Counted from the first letter of the stretch, positions 11,918 through 23,470 are shown. The stretch is 64,000 bases of DNA from Cordilura impudica (GCA_963682025.1 OY821517.1:98455946-98519945), one strand, 5' to 3'. Numbers and translations are program-made. Notes: generated from the letters alone by a model not told the origin.

Positions 11918-12358
11918 ATTAAGTTCATATCTAAATATGTCGATGATATTTTCGCTGTAATCAATAAGAAGGACGAAGCAACGATAATGAATACATTGAA
12001 CTCATATCATAATAAACTCAAATTTACAATAGAACGAGAAAACAACAATGAAATTCCTTACTTGGATATAAAAATAATTAAGGACAATGAAAAGCTAATT
12101 ACTAATTGGTACACGGAGGCGACAGCATCAGGACGAATGATAAATTACCACTCTACACAACCATGGAAAATAAAACTTAATACAGCAAACAATTTAATCC
12201 AAAAAGTAATACAAATTAGCGATCAACGATATAAAGGTAACAATATCAATAAAATAAAGGAAATTTTATTGAAAAATAATTATCCAATATACATTATTAA
12301 AAATCTTTTCAACAATATATTCAACAAAAGCAGCAAAATAAGAAACAAAAACCAATAG
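11918..12358 (+). pseudogene. Penelope-type reverse transcriptase, C-terminal part
   Basis: The frame runs IKFISKYVDDIFAVI, then FTIEREN and IPYLDIKIIKD, then TEATASGRMINYHSTQPWK, and ends in lysine-rich sequence. YVDD is the metal-binding RT motif C. The LDxxI and SGRxxNxHS patterns downstream distinguish Penelope-like RTs from LINE and LTR RTs. The fingers and palm motifs before YVDD are missing. The ATG at 11987 is not the true start because the homologous frame is already open at 11918. The frame stops at 12356-12358, before the nuclease, so a frameshift or stop separates the two domains. Confidence 0.85.
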
Positions 12359-12460
12359 AAACTAATTTTTACAGTGTACCATACATACCAAAATTAACGG
12401 AGAGCAAAAATCTCAATAGAATAATAAATGACAAGAGTGTAACAATAGCACACAGATCAA

Positions 12461-12664
12461 ATGAAACACTTAGATCCCTTTTTACACACAAAAAAAACAA
12501 AATCAGATATATTAAAAATTGACAACGTAGTTTACGAGATAAAATGCGATGGTAATGAAAGGGAGGTGTGTAATAAAGTCTACATAGGAACAACAAAAAG
12601 AATGTTAGGAGTAAGAATTGCGGAACATCAATATGTAAAAGAGAGCGGACATAACGTCATTTAA
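12461..12664 (+). pseudogene. GIY-YIG endonuclease remnant of the Penelope-like element
   Basis: The frame includes VVYEIKCDG, then KVYIGTTKRMLGVRIAEH and VKESGHNVI. The (K/N)VYIG(T/E)T ... R..EH pattern is the GIY-YIG nuclease core found at the C-terminus of Penelope-like proteins, where it nicks target DNA. The first GIY-type box is weak, and an in-frame stop at 12662-12664 is followed by more homologous-looking sequence (LKGVKILDKERN), so the gene is broken. The minus-strand frame at 12369-12596 is a shadow. Confidence 0.8.
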
Positions 12665-13082
12665 AAGGAGTTAAGATTTTAGATAAAGAGAGAAATGAAA
12701 ACAAAAGATACGCCATTGGAAAGTTTAAGAATACAACAAAAAATACACAAAACATTAAACAACAAAGAAGACAAAGATAACACTAAGCTGCAATATTCAA
12801 TTGCAATTACTTAAATATTAGTTCTGTGATATTAGTCGTTAAGTTTAAAACTGTGATTTTTTTATATTTATTTCGATTATTTATTTTTATTAATTTATTT
12901 AATTTTATTAAAATTGTGTCGTGATGTCCAATTTTTTATCTTTAAATTTATTAAATAATAATAACCTGACAATGTAAGTTAATCGTAAGTTAAACTATTG
13001 TGACTAATATAACATTATGTTGATATATTGTTTTATTTTTAATTTTTTGTCGCCAGAAATTAATAATAAAAAAATTTTTATA

Positions 13083-13125
13083 CACTCCTGATGAAGTTGA
13101 AAAACCGTCAACGAAACGTAGAGTG
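13083..13125 (+). ncRNA. Hammerhead-ribozyme-like motif HHR-1 (Penelope 3' region)
   Basis: Stem I strand CACTC (13083-13087) precedes the box CTGATGA (13088-13094) and a spacer A. Stem II is GTTGA (13096-13100) with TCAAC (13108-13112) around a 7-nt loop. The box GAAA (13113-13116) leads into CGT, then A as the cleavage-site nucleotide (13120), then GAGTG (13121-13125), which pairs perfectly with CACTC. All hammerhead core positions are present. Stem III is only the self-complementary ACGT, as in the minimal hammerheads described for Penelope-like elements. Activity is untested. Confidence 0.8.
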
Positions 13126-13426
13126 GAGATGAAATAAATTTTGTTTTAATTTATTTTATTTAAAACTTATAAGCTGACCATCATAGCCCAAAGGAAGTAA
13201 CATAAACTCAAGATAACTGGTCATAAAACAATTTAATAAAAAATATATCTTTTTTAAAAACAGTCCAGTTCGGATTGGGTAAACGCTAGACCAGAAGTAT
13301 TAAAACAAACGTTATAAAACAAACTTTTTTTTTCTCTTCATACAGAGTGAGTAACTCTAATGACCATATTTTGCAAAGTTACGTATTTTTTCTCTCGAAC
13401 TTGAAAAATCTCTGAAATATTATTAT

Positions 13427-14200
13427 TATACCCTATACCACTATGTGGGTTGGGTATAATGACTTTGTGCTGCTGTTTGTAACAAGCAAAAATATTTAAC
13501 CTAGACCCATCTTTAATTATACCGATCGAATCAGAATCACTTTCTGAGTTGATTTAACAATATCCGTCCGTCCGTCTGTGTGTCCATGTAAACCTTGTAA
13601 TCAAACTGCAGGTCGCAAATATGAATATATTTTGCTGAAATTTGGTATATAAGCTTCTATCGGCCATGGGATGAACGCTGCTGGAATTGGTGAGAATCGG
13701 TCTATGGTCAGACCTAGCCCCCATACAAATTACCCATATGAAATTGACATAAATTGCCATGAGATCCAAATTGTCATATAGATCTTACTCAAATTGGGTT
13801 TATATGTGTTCATTACATCCATTAATGAATAGTCCAAAAATGATGCCTTTAACCCAATATAGAGCTGCTTCCCGATCTTCACTTAAATCTATTAAAAAAC
13901 AAAAATATTGCACTGGTTCTTCTCAAATTTTGTTTGTATATATTTTTGCAAAATACAAGAGACTTTACCAAACATAATCAGGATCGGCCCATTTTTGGAC
14001 CTAGTCCCTATATAGATATAGCATCCGATATGAACTTTTTCATATCTGCCGCCAAAAAAAATAATAAAAATCCCACTCAAATTTGGTTTTTGCTTATTTT
14101 CTATGTCCAGTTAGTTGGGCCTAAGAGATAGGGTTTCTAAACGCGTGGTATAGGGTATCGTGTAGTCGGTCTAGACCGACTATAATTTTCTTACTTGTTT
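13427..14200 (-). mobile_element. REP-A copy, full length
   Basis: Runs from 'ttataccctataccactatg' to 'ttttcttacttgttt'. It includes the GTCC microsatellite (13561-13580) and the palindrome around GGTCTAGACC (14167-14179). Both ends are present, which makes it useful for defining the consensus. Confidence 0.9.
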
Positions 14201-14611
14201 TTAATTTTATTATTTTTTATGAAAATAAAAATCATATTTTCGATCTTTACCATTTTAATGATTGAGTTTGAAATTATTCAGGCTCAAGATCAAATTTTTT
14301 TACTTTAAATAAAGCAAAAACATTGGCACATATGTTTCAAAAAATTGATGTATATTCTGCATTACAGGTTATACAGCTGTTTCGGGAAGAGTCACCAACG
14401 CTCATCAGTAACTAAAAGCAGTAGATAGCTAGTTTGGTAAAAAGTTAAATTCATATATATTTCCTGAAAAAACCAAATGAGAATTCAAGCAAAAGTTATA
14501 CTATTTAAGCCTCTTCCAATATAACAAACTAGAATGTAGAACAACTTTATTTAAAGTAAAAACATTTCATCTTGTGAATGAATAATTTCAAACTCAATCG
14601 TTATTAATTTT
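14201..14611. other. Unassigned AT-rich spacer
   Basis: 'attgagtttgaaattattca' at 14262 and its reverse complement 'gaataatttcaaactcaatc' at 14580, with flanking 'aaagtaaaaacattt'-type sequence, form a loose inverted repeat about 300 bp apart (arms about 40 bp). This could be a small fold-back element. Nothing else is recognised. Confidence 0.4.
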
Positions 14612-14760
14612 TTTGATAGATTTAAGTGAAGATCGTAGATACCATGACTAAAAGTGGTCATGCAGAGTTTATTTTTGGACTACAGATTAATAAATGTAAA
14701 AAACACACCTATATAAACAGAATGTGACCATGATTAATATGATAACCTGGAACAACTTAA
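14612..14760 (+). repeat. REP-A internal fragment
   Basis: 'ttgatagatttaagtgaaga', then 'ttatttttggactacagatt' and 'gattaatatgataacctgg' follow REP-A order. Both ends are missing. Confidence 0.65.
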
Positions 14761-15822
14761 GTTTATCTTTCAGAGTTTTTAAAACTCTCAAAAAAATGCA
14801 GATATTTTGTAAGCATTATTCCCTTTTGTTGTTCTGTCATAAAATTCTTCGTAAACAAATTGGATAAATTAAAATATGTATTGAAATTGTTTATTTTTAA
14901 ATGCATGCTATCAAAAACGGGTTTTGAATAAGAAATAAACAATGAATTGAAAACAAAGAGAGAGAAAACTATCACATAATTATACGATAAACAACTTATG
15001 TGACTAAGAAATCTTGAAATTGTAAAAAACATGCACTTCTATTCGTGTATATTAATTATTGTTTATTTGAATTCAATGTAAAAGATAAAAATGAGTTCAA
15101 GAATCAGCCACAAATTAATTACGGGCGGCACTCAGTTAAACAATAGCTTGGTAGTGATTTTAATGACAGCACCTTAAAATTCATTCATCGAGATAGAAAT
15201 AAAATATTAAAATGGAATATAGAAATGTGATTCTTCCAATAGAAAACAAACTTTAAAGCAGTGATGCCTCTAAAGCTGTTTTCCTTATCAAAATATATAA
15301 AAATCGATTTATAGCGATTTTTTTTAGCAATAATTTTGAATACTAGCTTTAGTATTCGGCGTTACACGGTTTTTTTGAGGAGAGTTTGTGTATTCCTGAA
15401 TATATGTGAAAAACTTGTTAAATAAATAAATTCTAATAAATATTTAGATTAAATAAAAATTTATCAAATAGTTAACGTTAGTAGGCGCCGTAAATAATAA
15501 ATTAATGTTTCCAAATGTATACCGATATTTTTCAGCCTTTGACCCTACTATTTCTTTAAAGTTATGGGCATTATTATTCTACATGAAAGTGGTAATCATA
15601 CTTTAAGTTTTATTGTTGTACAGAACTCTAAACAATCCGGTGGAGTTTAAAATCTAGATTTGATATTTGGTGCAAATCTGTTCGTCCATTACGATATATT
15701 CACTGACATTTTTACGTTGGACTCATCAGAACCTGTGAAAACCATTCTATGGCTAATGTGGATGTCGTTTTCTACTTTAGAGGAAATAAATTAATTTTGC
15801 AAAGATAGTTCTTATTTTCTTT
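14761..15822. other. AT-rich stretch with no recognisable content
   Basis: Only low-complexity AT-rich sequence and short chance frames are seen. No repeat family from this window matches. Confidence 0.5.
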
Positions 15823-16614
15823 TTATACCCTATACCACTATGTGGTTTGGGTATAATGACTTTGTGCTGCTGTTTGTAACTACCAAAAATATTTGACCTA
15901 GACCCATCTTTTATTATACCGATAGAATCAGAATCACTATTTGATTCGATTTAATGATGTTCGTCCGTGTGTCCGTCCGTCTGTGTGTCCATGTAAATCT
16001 TGTAATCAAATTGCAGGTCGAAAATATGAATATATTTTGATGTAATTTGGTATATAAGCTTCTATCGGCCATAGGATGAATGCCTATGAAATTGGTGAAA
16101 ATCGCTCTATGTTCAGACCCCATACAAATGACTCCTATGAAATCGACATAAATTGCCATAAGATCCAAATTATCATATAGATCGTACTCAAATTGGCTTT
16201 GTATACGTTTATTACATCCCTTAATGAGTAGTCGAAAAATTATACCTATAGGACAACCCTTACTCATATGCCCCATTTAGAGCTGCTTCCCGATCTGCAC
16301 TTAAATCTATCAAAAAACAAAAATATTGCACTGATTCTTTTCAAATTTTGTTTGTATACATTTTTGCAAAATACAAGAGACCTTACCAAACATGATCAGG
16401 ATCGGTCCAATTTTAGGCCTAGTGCCCATATAGATATAGCATCCGATATGAACTTTTTCATATCTGCAGCCAAAAGAATAAAAATCCCACTCAAATTTGG
16501 TGGTATCTTATTTTCTATGTCCAGTTAGTTTGGCCTAAGAGATAGGATCTCTAAACGCATTATATAGGGTATCGTATAGTCGGTCTAGACAGACTATAAT
16601 TTTCTTACTTGTTT
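15823..16614 (-). mobile_element. REP-A copy, full length
   Basis: From 'tataccctataccactatg' to 'cttacttgttt', with GTCC/GTCT repeats at about 15959-15990 and the palindrome slightly mutated ('ggtctagacagac'). It is close to the 13.4-kb copy. Confidence 0.9.
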
Positions 16615-17210
16615 AGTTTTGGGTACTTCTTTACTATTAGTTTTTGTGTTGATGAAACTAAATTACAAAATCCTTTTTTGCTTACAACCTTTTAATATAA
16701 TGGTAGTGAGCTTAATTTTAGTAGTTTGGTTCCAGAAGTGAGTGACAGTGCTTTGGGAAGTCCCCAAGAAGGAGAAAGTTAATTTTAACTATAAGTGTAC
16801 AACAGCTTCTGATATCTTTCCGACTGCAATTCAATACCGCAATTTCTTGATTTTGGAATAAAAGGAAGCTTCTTTTTATTTTAAATTAAGTAGTATTTTA
16901 TAGCAGAGTGTGAAATTCGGCCACCTTCTAATAAAGCTCCTATTATGCATAAGGAAGCTACTGTTATGGTAACATTTTCATCTTTGCGAAGCTGACCTCC
17001 CTCCCCTCCGTCAATATGCTTCAATATTTGATTAAAAACATATTTTTTTAGTAAGCAATTTGGATCGATGTGATTTTGGAATAGCCAAACTGAGCTAAAG
17101 CTTTTCCAAACATTGTGATTTTTTCTCAATTAATATTATAAATTGAATTCTCGAAAATATGTGTGGAATTTGCCAGTTGTTTTATGTGAAGAATGTCTTC
17201 CAACAAATTA
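16615..17210. other. Spacer with one unrecognised open frame
   Basis: A minus-strand frame at 16881-17129 contains a glycine-rich patch (DGGEGGQLRKDENVTITVAS). I do not recognise it and see no splice or start signals that would support a gene. The rest is AT-rich. Confidence 0.3.
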
Positions 17211-17932
17211 TTATACCCTGACCACATAGCGGTACAGGGTATATGTCAGGATACACCCTGACCACATAGTGGTATAGGGTATATTTCAGGATATACCCTG
17301 ACCACATAGTCGTATAGGGTATAATGAGTTTTTGCTGATTCTTGTAACTACCAAAAATATTTGACCTAGATCCACCTTTTATTATACCAATCGACTGAAA
17401 ATCACTTACTCAGTCAATTTCGTCCGTCCGTCTGTCTGTCTGTCTGTCTGTGTATCCACGTAAACCTTGTAATCAAATTTAAATTGGCGAAAATCGGTGC
17501 ATGTTCAGACCTAATCCCCATACAAATGACCCCTATGAGATCGACTTATATTGCCATTTCATCCAAATTATCATATAGATATATGCCAAATCAGTAGTCC
17601 AAAAACAAACCTTGCAGGACAATTCTTTGTCACAGCCCCCATATAAAGCTGCTTTCCTATTTTCACCATAATCTATATAAAAAAAAAATATTACATCGAT
17701 TTGTCTCAAATTTGATTATTATATGTATTTGTAAACGTAAGTGACTTTATCCAATATGGTCAGAATCGGGCAGTTTTTCCCCATATACCCTTTTTCATAT
17801 CTGCAGGCAAACAAATTTATAACAATGCCAGTTATTGCTTCAGCAGATTTGGTTCCAAGACCATCTCTCGAAACGTATGGTATAGGGTGTCGTATAATCG
17901 GTCCAGACAAACTATAATTTTCTTAATTGTTT
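17211..17932 (-). mobile_element. REP-A copy with triplicated terminal hairpin
   Basis: Reverse orientation. The usual single terminus is present three times in tandem at 17214-17322: 'taccctgaccacatag' plus '(t/c)ggta(t/c)agggtata', period about 37-38 bp, joined by 'tcaggata'. The rest follows: GTCC/GTCT run at 17421-17452 and end 'attttcttaattgtttt'. The middle is partly deleted. Confidence 0.85.
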
Positions 17933-17937
17933 TTTAC

Positions 17938-18263
17938 ATATTGACGACAGCCGAAGATCCCTCAGCACAGGTTCTCTCATGGCTGGAAGTCAATATGACC
18001 CATTTTCTACAAGCTTTATGAAACATTCATTACCATTGATTGGATTAGCAAAAACTCATTGGACCCTTTATATTGAGGAACTTCGACATATAGAAGGGTT
18101 TTGCCAAAATCATAAACTCTATACAATTACAAGAGAAAAACTAGTTTCGGACGACTGGAGACTCTTGGGAATTACGATCAGTAATGTACACTCGTTGAGC
18201 CGACAAATAATATACATATATTACATGTATTCTATTCTGGCACGTTCACCATTTTCTATATAA
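17938..18263 (+). CDS. Unidentified coding-like open frame (possible exon fragment)
   Basis: The frame is open from about 17938 and has an ATG at 17979 (LMAGSQYDPF ... CQNHKLYTITREKLVSDDWR, LLGITISNVHSLSRQI). Its composition is less biased than the chance frames around it, and it is preceded by a T-rich tract and 'gacgacag', which could be a splice acceptor. The segment from FCQNHKLYTITREKL to LLGI faintly recalls the C-terminal half of SAM-type helical domains, but this is speculative. It begins directly after a REP-A insertion. It matches none of the transposable-element proteins in this window. It could be a host exon, a decayed element or chance. Confidence 0.3.
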
Positions 18264-20156
18264 CCAATTTAGCTCCTCTTATAATTTTTCAAACCCTCAT
18301 ACCAGTAACTGAAAATAGTTCATTAAATAACCAGAAATTTCTTTTAATAATTTAATCGACAAAGTTAATCTTTCTGTTTGGCCTTTTAAATAATCTCAGT
18401 TGGCATTACTTTCATAAGGTGTGTATTTTGTTTGAGACAGATACTAACAGGTATCTTTAAGATGTTATACGGAGAGAGAGAGAGAGAGAGAGAGAGTGAA
18501 CAGACTTACCTGTTGCTTTACTTTAGGTTAGATTAGAGCGTGAGAGGAAGTCTACAAATAAACGTGAAGTAAAATGTCTACACTATTCATTTTTGTATTA
18601 TTGAAGATCTGCTAGAGACCAGTTAACGATCGGTATTTAAAGTGTTTACAACGTAACCACGGTTATTAAATAAACACAAACGTGTTATAGTGTTTTAAGT
18701 AGGGATTAAAAAAGGGTTCAAAGAAAATAAGTTAAGAAGAAGAAAAATTAAATGCTTTAAGAAGAAAAATAACGAATTTAATTTTAAAATATTATACGAA
18801 ATTTAAATAAAACGAATTAAAGAATCTTGAATCTTATTTAAAAAAAAAAGTTGTGAAATGTTCAATAAACTCTGCAAAATAGAGCTTAAAAATAAGTGTC
18901 AATAAGTTTTAAAGATATTTCATATGAAAAATTAATATTACATACAAAATATTATATGATTTTAAAACGAAAAAATAAGTTATGAAATATCATCATAAAT
19001 CACAAAAGTATGTTAATATGTGTTAAAAAAAAATATAAAATAAAAGTCATTATTATTATTTGACACTTCTTTATACAATATTCTCTTAAAGGAAAGAGAA
19101 AAAACTTGAAGCTAAAAAACGAAACACAATTCAAAAATAAAGCTTATCATTTAAGAACCTTCAACAAAGTTTATCCAGACGTTAGCAAAAAAAGAGGTAA
19201 TTTTCAAGTTTTTGCTTGCGAGAATAAAAGATTATTTTTTTAAACTTTCTTTTTACTCTACAACAGAAAGGGTAAGAAAAGTATAGTCAAACATTCATCA
19301 AAACCGGTTACAAGACAAATTTTGGATTGCTTTAAAAATTTTGTTCAGAATTAGAAATATTTAAAAAAAATTTGATTAATATACTTAAACTCTTTTAAAT
19401 TTGAATGTTACCAAATGGATTATTAGTTTTGGAAGCAAAAAGCTAATTTTTTGGCCTTAAATCATAACCGTATTTCTTGGTTCATTTCATTCAAATGTTT
19501 GGCACGCTCGTAGACCCACTTTTAGTCTTTGACGAGAAGCTTTAGCTTACAGGTTTATTCCGCGTGGAAATTTATATTACTATAATTTTAGCCTGAAAAT
19601 TATGCGTGAAACTCCGAAAGGATGGATGAGTCTTTCAAAAATTATTCACTGATTTAACAAGTGCTAAACCTATTTCAAGAAAAAAGTAAAATTTTATATA
19701 AAATATTTTCAGAAAAAAATTTTTTTTTTAAATTACCTTGCACCTGACAAAAAAAAAACTGCCGTCATAAATGGAGAATAAGGAGTTGGAGATAGAGAGA
19801 GTGAGGGCGGGACAGATAAAGGTCTCAAGATATTCCTAGTGACGATCTGAACAAAAGTTTGTGTGGTAGCTCTGATTTCACCTCAACTGGCTAGCTATAT
19901 CGCAAATGAGCTCAAACTGCTTCTGGATGTAAAAAATATGTCAAAAATTTTTTATTTAAAGTAGAAATTATGAATAAGTATAAAATATTTTTTATCACCC
20001 TGAAAATTTTATCAAAATACAGTTATTAAAATAAATGTTAGATATCTAAAGATAGGCGAAGTCGGTGTATATATACTTCAACCATTTGAAAAATTTCTGG
20101 TGAACATTTTATACCAAGTTTTAGTTTATTTTCCGTTTTGTATTTTTTTTTTTCAG
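18264..20156. other. AT-rich stretch with GA-rich patches
   Basis: A pure GA run lies at about 18475-18497 and a looser one at 19788-19803. Between them is A-rich sequence of 5'-UTR-like character with a donor-like 'agaggtaatt' at 19194. No open frame or repeat family is recognised. Confidence 0.4.
18473..18497 (+). repeat. (GA)n microsatellite
   Basis: About 11-12 uninterrupted GA units. In flies such runs can bind GAGA factor; no other promoter evidence is visible. Confidence 0.9.
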
Positions 20157-20640
20157 TATATATTTACCAGTATATATTGAGACTATAATGAGTTTGTGCT
20201 GATGTTCGTAACTACAAAAAAAAACTTGACCTAGACCTAGTTATTATACTGATCAACTAAAAATAATTTTCCGTCTTTCAGTGTGTTTATGCAACATTAC
20301 GTGTACGCAAATTACAGGTCGCAAATGACAACATATTTTGATCAGATTTGGTTAAAGTTTTATTGGGCCATGAGACGATCGCTATAGAGTGAAAATCGGT
20401 GCACATACAAAACCCTACACAAATATCTCCTCAGATTCGAATTATTATTATTTATGTTATATATTATGTTAAAATAATCACGCCAAAAATAAAGAATGTA
20501 GAACTAGTTTTAATCATAATTCCCATATATAGCATCCTCCCGATAGTCACTTACATGGATCTAAAAACTTTCAAGTACAGCATATTTTTTTTCAAATTTT
20601 GTTTGCATACTTATATTTTTAAAATATAATATATGGACAT
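20157..20640 (-). repeat. REP-A copy, strongly degenerate
   Basis: 'gactataatgagtttgtgct', 'aacttgacctagacctag', 'attacaggtcgcaaatgac', 'acatattttgatcagatttg' and 'gagtgaaaatcggtgcac' are in REP-A reverse order. The GTCC run is nearly lost and both termini are missing. Confidence 0.65.
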
Positions 20641-21364
20641 GTCCATAGTCATGAGAGCGACATTCTTGTTTTAATTTTTCGATAGAATTTTAGTAGCAAT
20701 ATATTTAGTGCAAAAGGTACGTTTTGTTAATATCTTGTTTCCAATATTAGCAATAAATATGAGATTAGGTACGCGAAAAAAAAAATAGAAGACGTTTCCG
20801 CTGCATCTAAGAAAATGCAAAAATCACCGATTTGAAAATAACTTTTTAAACCGTTTCTTTTTACGTAAAATGGAATTATTTGGCTTTCTATTCGTAGTTC
20901 TCGTGCTGAAATAATTGCCTGTGCTTTTTTTATAACCTTTAGTATTATTTAGAATGCGAAACTTTAACGCGGAGAATTGTCCTGTCATGTTTGTAATAAA
21001 GTTTTGTCCAATTAATTTCAACTCCAAGTTGCATTAACTACCAAAAACTTCGTATTTATTATTTTACTTTTTATATACATATATTTTAATTAATAAGAAT
21101 CAGATTACACACATAAGAGAAAGTGAAAACATTTTAGCTATATTGTTACTATAAATTCTAAAGAGAAAATGCCATTATAAGTAACTAAGAGCAAGGAAAT
21201 ATGTATTTGCAGCTTTCAGGCCATTTTTATCACAATAAAAACTGAGATAAGCTGCAAAACTATATACATAATAAAATTTTAGACATTTTTTTTAATATAA
21301 TGTTGTAATAAATATGTTTTTTTTTATCAACATTTTATTTTTTTGTTCCGCTACACTTTTTTCA
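20641..21364. other. AT-rich stretch with no recognisable content
   Basis: Only low-complexity sequence and chance frames are seen. Confidence 0.5.
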
Positions 21365-21565
21365 TTGAACAGTTTTGGACTTAGTCCCCATATAATAATC
21401 ACATACGCTAAACGTTTAAATATCTAACAATATCACTTAATTTTGTTTTACGTTTTGTTTTTATATCCGTTAATGGCATCCAGTACTGTTGGACTTAAGA
21501 CCTTTTCACGAAAGTTATGTCTGATAGTAGGCCTATACCGACTAAAAGTTTCTTATTTATTTTTA
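21365..21565 (-). repeat. REP-A partial copy (left-end part)
   Basis: 'gttttggacttagtccccat', 'ggcatccagtactgttgg' and 'gtaggcctataccgactaaa' correspond to the AACAAGTAAG-proximal part of REP-A. It directly abuts another copy in the same orientation. Confidence 0.6.
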
Positions 21566-22245
21566 TTTGTTATGCGATACACTAGTATGTGGTCAGGGTA
21601 TAATGAGTTTGTGCTGATCTCTTTAATTATACAGCGATGTCCATCCGTCCGTCCTTCTGTATCCATATAAAGTTTGTAAACAAATTATGTTTCAATGGAA
21701 ATAGGTACATAAGCTTTAATCTACCAGAGGATGAATGCTGTTGTAATTGAAGAAAATAGGTGTCTGTTCAGGTCTAGTCTCCCTACAGTCGACTTAAACC
21801 GCCATAAGATCCAAAGTATCATATAGACAATTTGCTCTACGTGTATTTATTACATCCAAAAAAATCCTGTATAACAATTCTTATTCATAGCTCCCATATG
21901 AAATTGCTTCCCGATGTTCATTTAAATCTATGAAAATTAATAATATCACACAGAGTTTTCAAACGTGTTCTGTATAGGTTTTGCAAAAAATAAATAACTT
22001 TACCAAATATGGTTAAAATTGTTCCATTTTTCGATCAAGTCCCCATATAAATATAAAACCTTATATGAACTTTTTCATATCTGCAGGCAAACAAATTAAG
22101 AACAATGCTACTAAAATTTGGTTTGTGCTTAATTCCTATAACCAGTTATTGCTGCAGCGCAATTGGATTCAAAACCCCCTGTCTCGAAAGGCATGTTATA
22201 GGGTATCGTAAAATCGATTCAGGCTGACTAAAATATTCTTGCTTC
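21566..22245 (-). mobile_element. REP-A copy, near full length, head-to-tail with preceding piece
   Basis: From 'gatacactagtatgtggtca' through GTCC (21638-21655) to 'aaaatcgattcaggctgac'. The terminal motif is diverged. Confidence 0.75.
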
Positions 22246-22364
22246 TAAAGAATCAGCTGTTTCATTAAAAATTGTTACAATTTTCTGTTCGAGAAATTTT
22301 ATGTGAAGGAAAATTTTGTATACCCTTTTTAGACAAAATGCGGCACGGAGGTGTGTGAAATTTA

Positions 22365-22660
22365 GCGTAGTTATAGTTTATGTGGAGAAGAAGCAGAGAA
22401 TGATAAAATTTATGTATAATATGTTTTAAAAATATATTAATATAATATAAGTAAAATATTTATAATAAATCAATACAACCTGTTAATGCGAATGATTTAA
22501 ATTGTTTATCACACGCCCTGTGTTGAATTGTGAATTTCAAAAGTTGATTAGCATACCTTTAGGCTCATTTAAATATCAAAAATTTTTTATGTAAAATTTA
22601 ATGGAAATATAATATTTCCTAGAATTTGCACTCGTAGTAGCAATAATTTCGGGATCTGTC
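22365..22660 (+). mobile_element. HEL-B copy 2 (damaged 3' end)
   Basis: Contains 'tggagaagaagcagagaatg', 'gattagcatacctttaggct' and 'cctagaatttgcactcg', in HEL-B order and orientation. The final hairpin and CTAG are disrupted ('gtagtagcaataatttcggg'). Its 5' part matches HEL-B copy 3 rather than copy 1, which indicates a subfamily. Confidence 0.65.
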
Positions 22661-22689
22661 GAGTTTCGTTCCTGGATGTTTACACTTAT

Positions 22690-23325
22690 ACTATTCTGTT
22701 CAGACAATAATGAGTTTTTAACTACCAAAAATATATGTACAACACCCATCTTTTATGATATCGATTTAACGATGTCTGCCCGTTCGTCTGTATGCCTGTC
22801 TGTCTGTCTATATATTTACCTGTTTTTCTGTCTGCATGTCGCTTTGTATCATTAATAGTATTGAAGGCTAAGCAAACCGGTGAATGTTTACACCTAGTCC
22901 CCATACAAATGACCTCTATGAGATCAACACAATAAACATATTGATCATGACCAGATTTAGTTCGTATGTGTTTATTACACCTATTAATTAGTACTTCTAA
23001 AATAAACCCTATAGGACAATTTTTAGTCATAGTCTACATATAAATATATTTCAAGATTTTTTAGGTTGTATATTTTCTTGCAAAAAATAGGCGATAGTGG
23101 TCATAAGCTTAATTTTCCGACTTAGTACCCATATAAAAATAGCATCGGATATCAACTTTTTCATAACGCAAAAAAAGCAAAAAAAAAAAAAATGTATAAC
23201 AATGAAACTCAAATTTGATTTATGCATATTATCTTTATCCAATTCAGACCCTTTCTCTTAAGTCATGGTATTCGGTATCATATAGTCGGTCAACGCCAAT
23301 TATAATTTTCTTACTTGCTTTTATT
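22690..23325 (-). mobile_element. REP-A copy, diverged
   Basis: 'ctattctgttcagacaataatg' marks the start. A long GTCT run follows at 22770-22850 and the end is 'atatagtcggtcaacgcc' plus 'ttttcttacttgct'. The palindrome is broken. Confidence 0.8.
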
Positions 23326-23377
23326 GGAAGAGTACTCAAACACATCTATGTTAAAACTGTTGCTTGCGTACATAATT

Positions 23378-23470
23378 AGCATGGACACACAGGTATACGG
23401 ACAGGCGGACACGACGTTAAATCGACCAAGAATGTGGTTCTGAGTCAATATGCATTTTTAATCAGATAAA
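23378..23470 (+). repeat. REP-A fragment around the GGAC repeat
   Basis: 'agcatggacacacaggtat', then 'cggacaggcggacacgacg' and 'ttaaatcgaccaagaatgtg' match the GGAC region in + orientation. The flanks are absent. Confidence 0.6.

Larger units (their letters stand above)
11915..13200 (+). mobile_element. Penelope-like retroelement, 5'-truncated
   Basis: The element contains, in order, the end of a reverse transcriptase with the KYVDDIF catalytic box (11933-11953), the downstream LDIKII ... ATASGRMINYHST ... PWKIKLNTA block typical of Penelope RTs, and a GIY-YIG endonuclease remnant. An untranslated 3' region follows with a hammerhead-type sequence at 13083-13125. Upstream of the YVDD box the similarity fades quickly, as in 5'-truncated insertions. 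The 3' region ('ttctgtgatatta', 'aactgtgattttt', 'tgatgtccaatttttt') recurs at 47955-48262 and more weakly at 51236-51480 and 54656-54930. Confidence 0.85.

Noticed and set aside
12369..12596. Minus-strand frame across the Penelope nuclease region
   Set aside because: Shadow of the plus-strand retroelement coding sequence.
16881..17129. Minus-strand frame with a glycine-rich patch
   Set aside because: No recognisable domain, no supporting splice or start signals; kept only as a note in the spacer entry.
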